DNA of 64,000 nucleotides, taken from assembly GCA_000503195.1 (NCBI GenBank), contig AYSC01000002.1, positions 1-64,000 on the forward strand, in the 5' to 3' direction. Shown here in pieces: positions 36,174 to 44,974 of the stretch. The position numbers and the translations under genes are program-made. The notes under the pieces are model-generated. The model was not told the origin of the DNA. It ran no database searches and saw only the letters and a program-made list of their open reading frames with translations. Source of the stretch: Blastomonas sp. CACIA14H2 (lineage in GTDB: Bacteria; Pseudomonadota; Alphaproteobacteria; Sphingomonadales; Sphingomonadaceae). The stretch's first letter is position 1. Each line of letters begins with the position of its first letter.

Positions 36174-36539
36174 ATGCTCAAGATGGTGATCCTCATCAAG
36201 AAGAAGCCCGGCATGAGCCGTGAAGACTTCATCCACCATTATGAAACGAGCCACGCGGTGATCGGCAAGCGCCTGCTCGGGCATCTGTGGACCAGATATG
36301 TCCGAAACTACCCGGTATCGCTGATGGCCTATCAGCCCGAGGAGAATTCGGTCGACGACAGCTATGATGCGGTCACCGAAATCTGGTTCGAGAACCAGGC
36401 CGCAGTCGACGAGATGGCGCGCATCATCAATATCCCCGAAAACAACCGGATCATCCTGGAGGATGAGGAAAAATTCCAGGATCGAATTCGGACCCGGCTG
36501 CTGATGGTCGAAGAAGTGGACAACGGGACCCGATTGTAG
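36174..36539 (+). CDS. EthD domain-containing protein
   Basis: 121-aa dimeric alpha/beta-barrel protein: strand MLKMVILIKKKPGM, helix SREDFIHHYETSHAVIGK, then RYVRNYP and a C-terminal LLMVEEVDNGTRL. EthD was named for a gene needed with a P450 for ETBE breakdown in Rhodococcus; biochemical roles of the family vary. AAAGGAAAAGA precedes ATG 36174. The protein is clearly a paralogue of the one at 38739 (shared HYE-SHxV, GHL, YVRNYP and VxNGT segments). Together the two flank the Rieske and NTF2-like genes. Confidence 0.88.
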   Translation: MLKMVILIKKKPGMSREDFIHHYETSHAVIGKRLLGHLWTRYVRNYPVSLMAYQPEENSVDDSYDAVTEIWFENQAAVDEMARIINIPENNRIILEDEEKFQDRIRTRLLMVEEVDNGTRL

Positions 36540-36803
36540 GCGGGGGCGGGCCGCTCCAGCCGCAAGGGCGCTCGGTCTGGCGCATAAGCTGTCTCTAGGT
36601 GCAATGATGCGCAACTGCAGACAGCACGCACCTTTCCTCGGTGAACCGGCCCAGTTACCATTTGTCGCAACGGGAGCGAGAGCCTGCGGAGCGGTATCCA
36701 TCGCAGGATCGCCTGCCTGCCGCATGTGCAGAGGATGCCGCGTCAGATCTGGCGTGCTGAACCAGCATGAACTTTGAAACAACCCCGTCGAAAGGCGTTT
36801 CTC

Positions 36804-38234
36804 ATGAACGAAACAGTGGACATCACCAAATATGGCAATCGCGAATACGTTCGCGCCGTGTTGGGAACCCAGTTCGAACACATGCCGCAATATGTCGATT
36901 TTCTGCGCGAGGCCGGCGAGGACGTTCCCCCCACGGCTGCAGAGCGGGGCACGCATCGCCCCACCAACAAGCCCTTGCCCTATGAATATTATCTCGATCC
37001 CAAATATGTGCCGGTCGAAATCGAGAAGATCTGGAAGAAGAAATGGCAGGTCGCCTGCCGCGAGGAGGATATCCCGGAAATCGGCGATCGCGTCGCCTAT
37101 GATGTGGGGCCGCTTTCATTTCTCATCGTTCACTCGGGCGAGAACGAATATTCGGCCTTCTGGAACAGCTGTCGCCACCGCGCGCGCCGGCTGTGCGGCA
37201 ACAAGCCCGAGCATGGGGATATGGTGCAATGTCCGTTTCACGCGTGGAGCTATGATCTCAAAGGCAGGCTGACCTGGGTTCCGCGGCACGAGGAGTTCCC
37301 CAAGGCGAGCCCCGAGACCTTCAGCCTGCGCCCGGTCCAGTGCGATACCTGGGGCGGCAACGTCTTCATCAACCCCGACCTCGAAGCCGGGCCGTTGTCG
37401 GAAGCGCTCGGCGTGATGCCGTCGCATTTTCTCGATTGCCCCCAGGAGGACCGTTATACGGCCGCCTGGATCAAGAAGAAGGTCAAGATCAACTGGAAGT
37501 CAGGTCTCGAGGCGTTTCTCGAAGGCTATCACGTCCTCACCACGCACCCCAGCGGCATGCCGATCTTCGGATCGACCTACACGCAGACCGATTGCTGGGA
37601 TGATGGCAAGGCGAATGTCAGCCGCCTGATCACGCCGGCGCTCGTTCCCGATGGCTGGGTGAAGAACGACATCCACCCGCGCCTGTCGCTCGAGCTGTTC
37701 TGCAACACCTACGGCCTGCCATTTCCTCCCGAGGATCGCGGGGCAACGGTGGCCGATGCCCGTGCCTATGCCGCAGACGAGACCATCAAGCTGCATCGCG
37801 CGGAAAGCGGCGTGGATTTCACCGGCCGGTCGATCTCGTATCTTGTCGACATGCACCAATGGTACGCGTTCCCGGCGCATTTCCCGTGGTGGGGCGAAGG
37901 CCTGTCGTGGTGGTACAATTTCACGCCGCTCGGTGACAGCCCGGATGAGTGCGTGATGGAAATCCGCTGGCTGCGCCCATTGGCCAAGGGTGCGCCGCGC
38001 CCTGCGCTGCCCAAGTGCGTCGAGATCGATTTCCACGAACAGGGCCGCGACTATCCCGAAACCGGCCAGGTCGGCTTCATCATGGATGAAGACATGGAAA
38101 ACATGGAAGAAGTCCATCGCGGCATGAAGGCTGCGGACCCGGCGGTGGCCCGCCCCATCCTGGCGACCGAACAGGAAATCCGCGTCCGCCATTTCCACGA
38201 GGCCTATATCAAGGCGATGGAAATCACGCTGTGA
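36804..38234 (+). CDS. Rieske aromatic ring-hydroxylating oxygenase, alpha subunit
   Basis: 476-aa terminal oxygenase. Rieske ligands Cys123-Arg-His125 and Cys143-Pro-Phe-His146; catalytic iron histidines His243 and His248 in EGYHVLTTHPSG. The spacing is the same as in the Rieske protein at 3869-5296, so the two are paralogues, but the operon partners differ. No ferredoxin, reductase or canonical beta subunit is encoded nearby; the small NTF2-like protein immediately downstream has the beta-subunit fold and might substitute. Start 36804 (MNETVDI) is preferred over 36774. The 264-bp spacer upstream may contain its own promoter. Confidence 0.93.
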   Translation: MNETVDITKYGNREYVRAVLGTQFEHMPQYVDFLREAGEDVPPTAAERGTHRPTNKPLPYEYYLDPKYVPVEIEKIWKKKWQVACREEDIPEIGDRVAYDVGPLSFLIVHSGENEYSAFWNSCRHRARRLCGNKPEHGDMVQCPFHAWSYDLKGRLTWVPRHEEFPKASPETFSLRPVQCDTWGGNVFINPDLEAGPLSEALGVMPSHFLDCPQEDRYTAAWIKKKVKINWKSGLEAFLEGYHVLTTHPSGMPIFGSTYTQTDCWDDGKANVSRLITPALVPDGWVKNDIHPRLSLELFCNTYGLPFPPEDRGATVADARAYAADETIKLHRAESGVDFTGRSISYLVDMHQWYAFPAHFPWWGEGLSWWYNFTPLGDSPDECVMEIRWLRPLAKGAPRPALPKCVEIDFHEQGRDYPETGQVGFIMDEDMENMEEVHRGMKAADPAVARPILATEQEIRVRHFHEAYIKAMEITL

Positions 38235-38325
38235 AACCAAAAGGTGGGGGCACCCGGAAAGACCTGGAGCACCCCATCTGCGGCTCTGAACCGAGTCCGG
38301 AAATTTTGGAATGAGGGAACCAAGC

Positions 38326-38715
38326 ATGACTCCATTGGAAACGGTCAAGGCATCTTATGCAGCCATTCTGGATCGCGGCGATCTTGAGGGCTTTCTGTCT
38401 TTCTTCGCTGAGGACGGCGCGTTGGTGGAAGCCGATTCGCTGCCATATGGCGGCCGGTTCGTCGGCGCCGACGCCATTCGCGGGGCGTTGATCAAGATGA
38501 TGGAAAGCTTCAGCGCCTTCTCGTTCAAGCCGGATGTCTATGCCACCGCCGACGAGTGGGTGATCGCCTATGGCACGTTCGAGGTCACCGTTCGCAGCAA
38601 CGGCAAGCAGGTCTCGTTTCCGCTGGCCGAAGCGACGCACGTCGTCGACGGCAGGATCAAGCTGATCAACCCGGTTTACGGCGACACCGCAGCAATCTTG
38701 GAAGCACTGAAATAA
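38326..38715 (+). CDS. NTF2-like (SnoaL/KSI-fold) protein
   Basis: 129 aa: N-terminal helices (PLETVKASYAAILDRGDLEG), FLSFFAEDGALVE, then strands typical of SnoaL-like cone proteins (WVIAYGTFEVTV; ATHVVDGRIKLIN). This fold covers ketosteroid isomerase, small hydrolases and oxygenase beta subunits. The gene lies 91 bp after the Rieske alpha gene and 23 bp before the second EthD gene. A GAGGGA sequence supports ATG 38326; ATG 38311 in frame is possible. An accessory role with the Rieske protein or isomerisation of its product is inferred. Confidence 0.86.
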   Translation: MTPLETVKASYAAILDRGDLEGFLSFFAEDGALVEADSLPYGGRFVGADAIRGALIKMMESFSAFSFKPDVYATADEWVIAYGTFEVTVRSNGKQVSFPLAEATHVVDGRIKLINPVYGDTAAILEALK

Positions 38716-38738
38716 AAATACAAGATAAGGAGAGGGAT

Positions 38739-39125
38739 ATGATCAAGATCGTGTACTTTTTGCGGCGCAAGAACGGCACCACGCATGAGCAGTTCCGCGA
38801 GCATTACGAGAAGAGCCACGTCGTCCTGGCCAAGAAATATATCGGCCATCTGCTGAAGGACTATGTCCGCAATTATCCGACATTCGCATTGCGCAATCCC
38901 AGCAACATCCCAGAACGTACCGAGCCGGTGCCATATGACATCGGCTATGACTGCATCACCGAGATGTACGTCGAAAGCGAAGCCGACATTGCCGAAATGA
39001 CCCGGATCTTCAACGATCCGGAGGTGAACCCGATCCTGGTCGAAGACGAGCTCAAGTTCCTTGAACGCGAAGAGACCGTCATGATCATGGTTGACGTTGT
39101 CAACAACGGTACAACGCTCGCGTGA
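38739..39125 (+). CDS. EthD domain-containing protein
   Basis: 128 aa, paralogue of the 36174 protein: IKIVYFLRRKNGTTHEQF, HYEKSHVVLAKKYIGHL, DYVRNYP, and VDVVNNGTTLA at the end. AAGGAGAGG at 38728-38736 gives a strong ribosome site for ATG 38739. The stop overlaps a possible GTG (39122) of the downstream acyl-CoA ligase, pointing to tight coupling. Function unknown beyond the EthD fold; co-occurrence with the Rieske gene suggests an accessory or product-handling role. Confidence 0.89.
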   Translation: MIKIVYFLRRKNGTTHEQFREHYEKSHVVLAKKYIGHLLKDYVRNYPTFALRNPSNIPERTEPVPYDIGYDCITEMYVESEADIAEMTRIFNDPEVNPILVEDELKFLEREETVMIMVDVVNNGTTLA

Positions 39126-39136
39126 TTGCAGGCAGC

Positions 39137-40750
39137 ATGACCATTGCAAATTACAGCGCGGCCAAGCGGGACACCATGGTCGAGCTGCTCGACCGGGCCG
39201 CGCGCGCATATCCCGATCGGCCGTTCGTCGTTGTCGATGGCGAGGCCTTTTCGTACGGCGAGATCGACCGTCGCTCCAATGCGCTGGCGCGAGAACTTTC
39301 GGAGCTTGGTATCGGAAAGGGCCAGTGCGTCGTCACGTTGTTCGATACGAATGTCGACGTGTTCACGTGCTGGTTTGCGATCAACAAGCTCGGTGCGGTC
39401 TGGGTTCCGATCAATACGGCGTATCGCGGCGAGTTCCTCCGGCATCAGGTGGCCGATACCGAAGCGCGCATCGTCATCTGTGACGATCATTACCTCGATC
39501 GGTTCGTTCATATCGCCAGCCAGTTGCCCGACCTGCAGCTCATCCTGACCCGTCATGGCAGGACCGACCCGGGCTGTCCGATTTCGATCAAGCCGCTCGA
39601 CGTGCACAGGGGCAGCGACACGGCGCCTTTGCCGCTGGCGGTCGCCCCCGCCGATCTGGCCGCCTTGATCTATACATCGGGGACCACCGGCCCGTCCAAG
39701 GGCTGCATGATTTCGCACAATTATTTCACCGCCGTCGGCAGGATCAACCGCCGTTATACGCTGCTCGATGAGGGGCAGACGCTGTGGACCTGCCTGCCGG
39801 TGTTCCACGCGGCGGCGCTGTGCGCGGTGATCTCGGTGATGGAAGACGGGTCGTGCATCGCGCTGGCGAGCCAGTTTTCGGTACGCAGCTTCTGGGAAGA
39901 GGTGGAAGCCTCGGGTGCCGTGTCGGCAATGCTGATGGCTTCGATCTTTGCGCTGGTGGCGCAGGCTCCCGAATGCGAGGCCGAAAAGCGCTATCGCGGC
40001 AAGCTCAAGATGGTGTTCGGTGTGCCGATCACGCCTCCGGTCCGGAAGGTGTGGCAGGAGCGCTTCGGGGTGCGGATTGTCGCGAGCTGGTCCTACGGCC
40101 AGACCGAGGCGATCCGGATGACGGCCGTGCCGCTGGACGAGACGCCGCCGGAAAGCTGTTCGGGCCGCGCCGTCGACGAATATGAGATCACGATCTTCGA
40201 CGAGTTCGATCAGCCGGTCCCGGAAGGGACGGTGGGTCAGATCGTGCTGCGTCCGCGCCACCCCGGCCTGATCTTCGATGGCTATTGGAAGCGCCCGGAT
40301 GCCACCGCCGCCGCATGGAAGAATCTGTGGATGCATACCGGCGACATGGGCAAGATCGTCGACGGCTATCTCTACTTCATGGACCGGGCCAAGGATTATC
40401 TGCGCTCGCGCGGAGAGAATATCTCCAGCTTCGAGGTCGAAAGCGCGTTCATGACGCATCACGCCATCGCCGAGGTGGCGGTGCATGCGGTCGGCGCGCA
40501 GACGGGCGAGGACGAGATCAAGGTCACGGCAGTGCTGCGCGAGGGCGCGCAGGTGACCGAGCACGAGCTGTGCCTATGGTCGATCGACAATCTGCCGCAT
40601 TTCGCGGTGCCGCGCTTCATCGAGTTCCGCGAGGCCCTGCCGAAGAACCCGACCGGCCGCGTGCTGAAATACCAGCTGCGCGACGAAGGCCTGACGCCGA
40701 CGACCTGGGACAGGCAGGACGCCGGGATCACGGTGCGCCGCCGGAAATAA
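39137..40750 (+). CDS. Acyl-CoA ligase (AMP-dependent synthetase)
   Basis: 537 aa of the adenylate-forming family. Phosphate loop LIYTSGTTGPSKGCMISH near residue 178, YGQTEA near 320, WMHTGDMG near 400, DRAKDYLRSRGENIS hinge region, and the C-terminal catalytic lysine in NPTGRVLKYQLR. It should activate a carboxylic acid to its CoA ester. The sequence leans to the CaiC-like group. ATG 39137 is chosen; GTG 39122 overlapping the EthD stop is an alternative. In its operon it would activate an acid produced by oxygenation. Confidence 0.92.
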   Translation: MTIANYSAAKRDTMVELLDRAARAYPDRPFVVVDGEAFSYGEIDRRSNALARELSELGIGKGQCVVTLFDTNVDVFTCWFAINKLGAVWVPINTAYRGEFLRHQVADTEARIVICDDHYLDRFVHIASQLPDLQLILTRHGRTDPGCPISIKPLDVHRGSDTAPLPLAVAPADLAALIYTSGTTGPSKGCMISHNYFTAVGRINRRYTLLDEGQTLWTCLPVFHAAALCAVISVMEDGSCIALASQFSVRSFWEEVEASGAVSAMLMASIFALVAQAPECEAEKRYRGKLKMVFGVPITPPVRKVWQERFGVRIVASWSYGQTEAIRMTAVPLDETPPESCSGRAVDEYEITIFDEFDQPVPEGTVGQIVLRPRHPGLIFDGYWKRPDATAAAWKNLWMHTGDMGKIVDGYLYFMDRAKDYLRSRGENISSFEVESAFMTHHAIAEVAVHAVGAQTGEDEIKVTAVLREGAQVTEHELCLWSIDNLPHFAVPRFIEFREALPKNPTGRVLKYQLRDEGLTPTTWDRQDAGITVRRRK

Positions 40751-40787
40751 GCCAAGCATTCTCACAAGATCGAAGGAAACTGATCGC

Positions 40788-41777
40788 ATGCGCGCATGGA
40801 TGATTGAAGAGCAGGGTGGACCGCGTTCGCTCAAGCAGGTCGACTTGGACAAGCCGGTAGCCTCTGGCACCGAGATCCTGGTGCGCATGACCGCGCCCGG
40901 CGTCGTCCCGTTCGACGTCGCCGTCATCAATGACGACAACGAAGCCAACTTTCCTCCCTGCTCGCTACCGTTGGTCCCGGGCAACCAGGGTGCCGGGATC
41001 GTCGAGGATGCGGGCACCAGCGACCGGTTGAAGGTCGGCGATCGCGTCATGTTCGGCGCGTTTCCCTATGGCTTCATGCGCGCAGGCAGCTGGGCGGAAT
41101 ATTGCACGGTCGAACAGGACCATGCCTGGAAAATTCCGGATTCGGTCAGCGACGGCGCGGCGGCGCAGGCCTCGGTGGCCTATCCCACCGCCTATCGCGC
41201 GCTGATCGAGGCCGGGTTTGAAGCCGGCAAGACGGTGCTCGTGCCGGGTATCGGCGGCTCGGTCGGCAATGCAGGCTATCAGCTCGCACGCGCGCTGGGC
41301 GCCGCCAGGGTCATCAGCACGACCAGCTCTACCGCCAAGGCCGAGATGGCCCGGGCTGCCGGGTTCGAGAATGTCATAGACCTGTCGAAACAGTCGATGA
41401 GCGAAGGCGTGCATGCGCTCAACGATGGCGAGGGCGTCGATATCGTCATCGATTCGCTGGGCGGCCAGATCCTGGCAGAAACGGCCAAGTGCATCCGGCG
41501 CTACAGCAAGATCATCTGTCTGGGCTTTGCTGCGGGCCGCGACAGCACCATCACGCTGGCTGACCTGATCCTGTATCGCGGCAGCATCCAAGGCTATGGC
41601 GTCTACACCTGTACGCCGGAGGAATGGGCCGATGCCTGGACGGTGTTCACCAGCCTGGCCGATGCCGGTACCATCAAGCCGCTGTTCGACCGCAGCTTTC
41701 CGTTCGACCAGGCCGTCGAGGCCCTGGACTATGTCGCCACGGCCCGACCATTCGGCGGGGTGGCCTTGTCCCTCTGA
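40788..41777 (+). CDS. Zinc-independent MDR (quinone oxidoreductase/enoyl reductase-like)
   Basis: 329 aa: GroES-like N-terminal domain (EILVRMTAPGVVPFDVAV; LPLVPGNQGAGIVEDAG) and Rossmann domain with VLVPGIGGSVGNAGYQLARA near residue 147. Zinc ligands are absent, so NADPH-dependent reduction of an enone, enoyl-CoA or quinone is likely. It starts 37 nt after the ligase stop and ends the plus-strand operon, 20 bp before a strong bidirectional terminator. About the same size as the MDR at 8616 but clearly a different subfamily. Confidence 0.91.
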   Translation: MRAWMIEEQGGPRSLKQVDLDKPVASGTEILVRMTAPGVVPFDVAVINDDNEANFPPCSLPLVPGNQGAGIVEDAGTSDRLKVGDRVMFGAFPYGFMRAGSWAEYCTVEQDHAWKIPDSVSDGAAAQASVAYPTAYRALIEAGFEAGKTVLVPGIGGSVGNAGYQLARALGAARVISTTSSTAKAEMARAAGFENVIDLSKQSMSEGVHALNDGEGVDIVIDSLGGQILAETAKCIRRYSKIICLGFAAGRDSTITLADLILYRGSIQGYGVYTCTPEEWADAWTVFTSLADAGTIKPLFDRSFPFDQAVEALDYVATARPFGGVALSL

Positions 41778-41796
41778 CGACTACGGCGGATCGATC

Positions 41797-41842
41797 GCGA
41801 AAAAGGGCTGATCGTCGCGACGGTGATCGGCCCTTTTTTCGC
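41797..41842. terminator. Strong bidirectional rho-independent terminator
   Basis: GCGAAAAAGGGC-T-GATC on the left pairs with GATC-G-GCCCTTTTTTCGC on the right around an 11-nt loop. A-run and T-run flank the GC core, so it works on both strands. It sits between the ends of two convergent operons, the Rieske operon (+) and the beta-oxidation operon (-). Confidence 0.85.
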
Positions 41843-41858
41843 GTCTGGCGTGGCCGCG

Positions 41859-42707
41859 CTATCGGCCGGTAAATTGGGCTGGGCGCTTGTCGGTGAACGC
41901 TGCGGTGGCTTCCTTGTAGTCCTCGGTCATCGAGGCCAGGATCTGCGTCCGGTTTTCAAGCTCCAGCGCCGCGTGGAAGCTCGGCGCATCGAGATTCTGC
42001 CAGAACAGGCGCTTGGTATGGGTCGTGGCGAACGGGCTGTTGGCGAGCACCATACGCGCCAGAGCCCGAGTATCCGCCATCAGATCGTCCTTGTCTGAAA
42101 GCCGCACGACCAGGCCGATGGCCTGCGCCTCCTGTGCTTCCACGGCGCGCCCGGTGATCAGGATTTCGAACGCGCGGGCAGCGCCGATCAGCCGCGGCAG
42201 CATGTAGCTCATGCCCGTCTCGCCTGCCGTCAGCCCGAGGCGCACCGCCGCGTTGAGGAAGCGCGCCGAATGCGACGCCGTTCGCATGTCCGCTGCCAGC
42301 GCAAGGGCCATGCCGGCCCCGGCGCACGGACCGTTCACCGCGGCGATCACCACTTGCGGCATCGCCCGGATATTCTCGACCATCGCCGAGAATTTCTCCT
42401 GCCAATCCATTCGTTCGGCCAGTCCGCTCGGCGCGGTCCGGTTGCGGGCATCGGCGGCTGCCACATCCTGGCCAGAGCAGAATCCTCGCCCGGTGCCGGT
42501 CAGGATGACCGCCCGCACATCGACACGCCTGGCGATGGTCGTCAGCGTCTCGTTCAACTCGGCGACCATCTCGCGGGTCAGGGCATTGAGTCGTTCGGGC
42601 CGGTTGAGGCGCATCACGACGATGTCCGGAGCGATCTGGTCGACGACAATTGCCGGGTCGGGGCGATCCGCCCCGTCTTGCGCCGCGCCTGGCTGGCCTT
42701 CGCTCAC
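41859..42707 (-). CDS. Enoyl-CoA hydratase/isomerase family protein
   Basis: 282-aa crotonase with the oxyanion segments GRGFCSGQDV near residue 85 and NGPCAGAGMALALAADM near 130, and a Glu in RLGLTAGETGMSYMLPRL as in EchA-type hydratase/isomerases. GTG 42707 overlaps the dehydrogenase stop (GTGA), the expected coupled start; 42734 is a longer option. It is the last gene of the minus-strand operon and ends 17 bp before the shared terminator. Confidence 0.91.
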   Translation of the reverse strand: MSEGQPGAAQDGADRPDPAIVVDQIAPDIVVMRLNRPERLNALTREMVAELNETLTTIARRVDVRAVILTGTGRGFCSGQDVAAADARNRTAPSGLAERMDWQEKFSAMVENIRAMPQVVIAAVNGPCAGAGMALALAADMRTASHSARFLNAAVRLGLTAGETGMSYMLPRLIGAARAFEILITGRAVEAQEAQAIGLVVRLSDKDDLMADTRALARMVLANSPFATTHTKRLFWQNLDAPSFHAALELENRTQILASMTEDYKEATAAFTDKRPAQFTGR

Positions 42708-43768
42708 AGCCGCGCGGTCTGAGCGCGCTGGCACACGTCGCCGACGATCCGGTCGCGCAGGTCGTCGGGAGAGCCGCCGATAATCTGATTGACCAGTGCC
42801 CGCTTGAGGAACAGATGCGCGTCATATTCCCAGGTGAAGCCGACGCCGCCGAACAGCTGCACGCAGTCCTCGGCCATGGCGGCATAGGCCTCGCAGGCCA
42901 GGATTCGCGCCTGTGCGGAGAGCACCGCCCAGCCGTCGCCGCGCACTGCGAACTGGCGGCTGGCGTGCGACACCAGCGACCGTGCGAGTTCGATCGCAAC
43001 CTTGTGGTCCGCCGCGCGGTGCTTGAGCGCCTGGAAGGACGCGATGGGACGCCCGAACTGCTGGCGACCGAGCATATAGTCCACGGTCTCGGACAGGCAT
43101 TGCGACGCCCCGCCAATGCTGTCGCAGGCCAGCGCCAACTCGCTATGGGCACGGACGACCGGAAGCACGTCGTCCCCTTCGAGCCGAAACAGCACGTTAC
43201 GGACATCTGAAAATTCGACTGCACCATAGGATCGACCGAGATCCCATGAAGTAACCTCGGTGACCGAAACGCCGGGCGCATCGGCTGCGACGAGCAGGGG
43301 AGGAGCCTCACCGTCGCCGATGACCAGAAAATGGGTCGCATCGGGTGCGCCCCCCACCATGGGCGCGCTTGCTGCGGCGAGCGACTGACCGGGCGCCAGC
43401 GTGACCACGGCCATGCGCCAGCCGTTCTCCAGAACCGCAGCGACGAGTTGCTCGGCCGCTGCGCTTACTGTCGCATAGAGCGCATCGATCGTCGCCATCG
43501 TCCCCGACAGCCAGACCGGCGCGAGGCTTCGGCCCAGCTCTTCGTAGATCGGAGCGAGCACGTCGAACCGCTGGCCCAGGCCCCCCTCGGCTTCGGCGGC
43601 GATCAGCTGGTACCAGCCCAGTTCGCGCATCGCCTGATCAAGAGCTGCGGCGCCATCCGGCCTGGCTTCCCAGCCGGCGCGACGGTCCACCATGTCCGCC
43701 AACAGGCGCTGGGCGGAATCGCGGATCTCTTCCGGATCGATGCGTGCGTCTTCGATCGTTGCAGTCAT
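42704..43768 (-). CDS. Acyl-CoA dehydrogenase, short subunit
   Basis: 354 aa. The N-terminal domain is kept (LGWYQLIAAEAEGGLGQRFD), the middle strand domain is weak, and the C-terminal domain has LGRQQFGRPIASFQALKH and LFGGVGFTWEYDAHLFLKRA. Its ATG overlaps the stop of the longer dehydrogenase (ATGA at 43765-43768). The short/long arrangement repeats that at 30865-32996, suggesting a second heteromeric alpha2beta2 acyl-CoA dehydrogenase. Which chain holds the catalytic base cannot be decided here. Confidence 0.9.
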   Translation of the reverse strand: MTATIEDARIDPEEIRDSAQRLLADMVDRRAGWEARPDGAAALDQAMRELGWYQLIAAEAEGGLGQRFDVLAPIYEELGRSLAPVWLSGTMATIDALYATVSAAAEQLVAAVLENGWRMAVVTLAPGQSLAAASAPMVGGAPDATHFLVIGDGEAPPLLVAADAPGVSVTEVTSWDLGRSYGAVEFSDVRNVLFRLEGDDVLPVVRAHSELALACDSIGGASQCLSETVDYMLGRQQFGRPIASFQALKHRAADHKVAIELARSLVSHASRQFAVRGDGWAVLSAQARILACEAYAAMAEDCVQLFGGVGFTWEYDAHLFLKRALVNQIIGGSPDDLRDRIVGDVCQRAQTARL

Positions 43769-44955
43769 CCCAGCTTCTCCCGCGGCATCTGGAGCACTCG
43801 TTCGGAGACGATGTTGCGTTGGATCTCGTTGCTGCCCCCGGCGATGTTGTATTGATAGCTGTTGAGGAAATCGAACATCCAGTTGCCGGTCTCGTAGCCT
43901 GCGCCCAGGACATAGCGGGTGTCGCGCATCGCCGCGAAACTTTGCAGGCGAAGGCCCAAAGCCGTAAAGTCCCGCGACAGGCGCGAATAGGCCAGTTTGA
44001 GGATCGAGGCATCGCCGACCGCTTCGCGTCCGGCCATCCGGTTGGCCATCAGCGTCGCCAGCATAGCCCGCATCGCCTCGATCCGGGCCGAGATATCGAC
44101 CAGCGATCGCGCGACGCTGCGGTCCAGCATGCCGGTGTCGCCGGTGCCCTGCGTGGCGGCGTCGACCAGCCGCCACAACGACAGCGCCATCCGCTCGGTC
44201 AGTTCGACCAGCGTCAGCCCGCGTTCGGAAGACAGGGTCACCTGCGCTACCTTCCAGCCCTCGTTCTCCTGACCGACAAGGTTCTCGACCGGGATTTCCA
44301 CCTCGTCGAGAAAGATCTCGGCAAACTCCTCGTCGCCGGTGATCTGGCGGATGGGACGGACATCGATGCCCTTGGACTTCATGTCCATCAGCAGAAAGGT
44401 GATCCCGGCCTGCTTGGCCCCCGAACTGTCGGTGCGGACCAGCAGCAGACACTGGTCGGCAAAATGCCCGAGCGTCGACCATATCTTCTGGCCTGACACG
44501 ATATAGCGATCGCCCCTGCGTTCGGCGCGCGTGCGCAAGGCGGCGAGGTCCGATCCTGCGCCGGGTTCGGAAAAGCCCTGGCACCAGACCTCGCCCTTGA
44601 GAATGGCGGGAAGATGGCGCGCGCGCTGGGCATCGGTGCCGCATTCGATCAAGGTCATCGCCGCATGATAGAGCGAGACGAAGAATAGGCTCATGCGCGG
44701 TGCGCCGCCCCGGGCAAGCTCTTCGAACATCACGATCTGTTCGGCCAGCGAGCGACCGCCGCCGGGCCATTCCTTGGGCCAGTGCGGCGTGGCGTAGCCG
44801 CCTTCGACGAGCTTGGTGAACCACTCGCGCTGCATGGCGAGAAAGCCCGCCGTGTTGTCGCCGCCTTGCCGATCGCGCCAATCGGCGGGCAGATTGTGCG
44901 CCAGCCAATCGCGAATTTCGGTCCGCAAACCGGAAAGCTGATCGTTATCAGTCAT
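43765..44955 (-). CDS. Acyl-CoA dehydrogenase, full-length subunit
   Basis: 396 aa: YATPHWPKEWPGGGRSL near residue 54, QGFSEPGAGSDLAALRTRAE near 130, RYIVSGQKIWSTLGHFADQ, and a C-terminal SYQYNIAGGSNEIQRNIVSE with the usual GGSNEIQRN signature. This is the pattern of the large chains in FadE-type pairs from steroid catabolism. It overlaps the short subunit by 4 nt and begins 19 nt after the upstream crotonase stop. Start 44955 (MTDNDQ) avoids a long overlap with that gene. Confidence 0.92.
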   Translation of the reverse strand: MTDNDQLSGLRTEIRDWLAHNLPADWRDRQGGDNTAGFLAMQREWFTKLVEGGYATPHWPKEWPGGGRSLAEQIVMFEELARGGAPRMSLFFVSLYHAAMTLIECGTDAQRARHLPAILKGEVWCQGFSEPGAGSDLAALRTRAERRGDRYIVSGQKIWSTLGHFADQCLLLVRTDSSGAKQAGITFLLMDMKSKGIDVRPIRQITGDEEFAEIFLDEVEIPVENLVGQENEGWKVAQVTLSSERGLTLVELTERMALSLWRLVDAATQGTGDTGMLDRSVARSLVDISARIEAMRAMLATLMANRMAGREAVGDASILKLAYSRLSRDFTALGLRLQSFAAMRDTRYVLGAGYETGNWMFDFLNSYQYNIAGGSNEIQRNIVSERVLQMPREKLG

Positions 44956-44974
44956 GGTTCTGCTCTTTTCCCGC

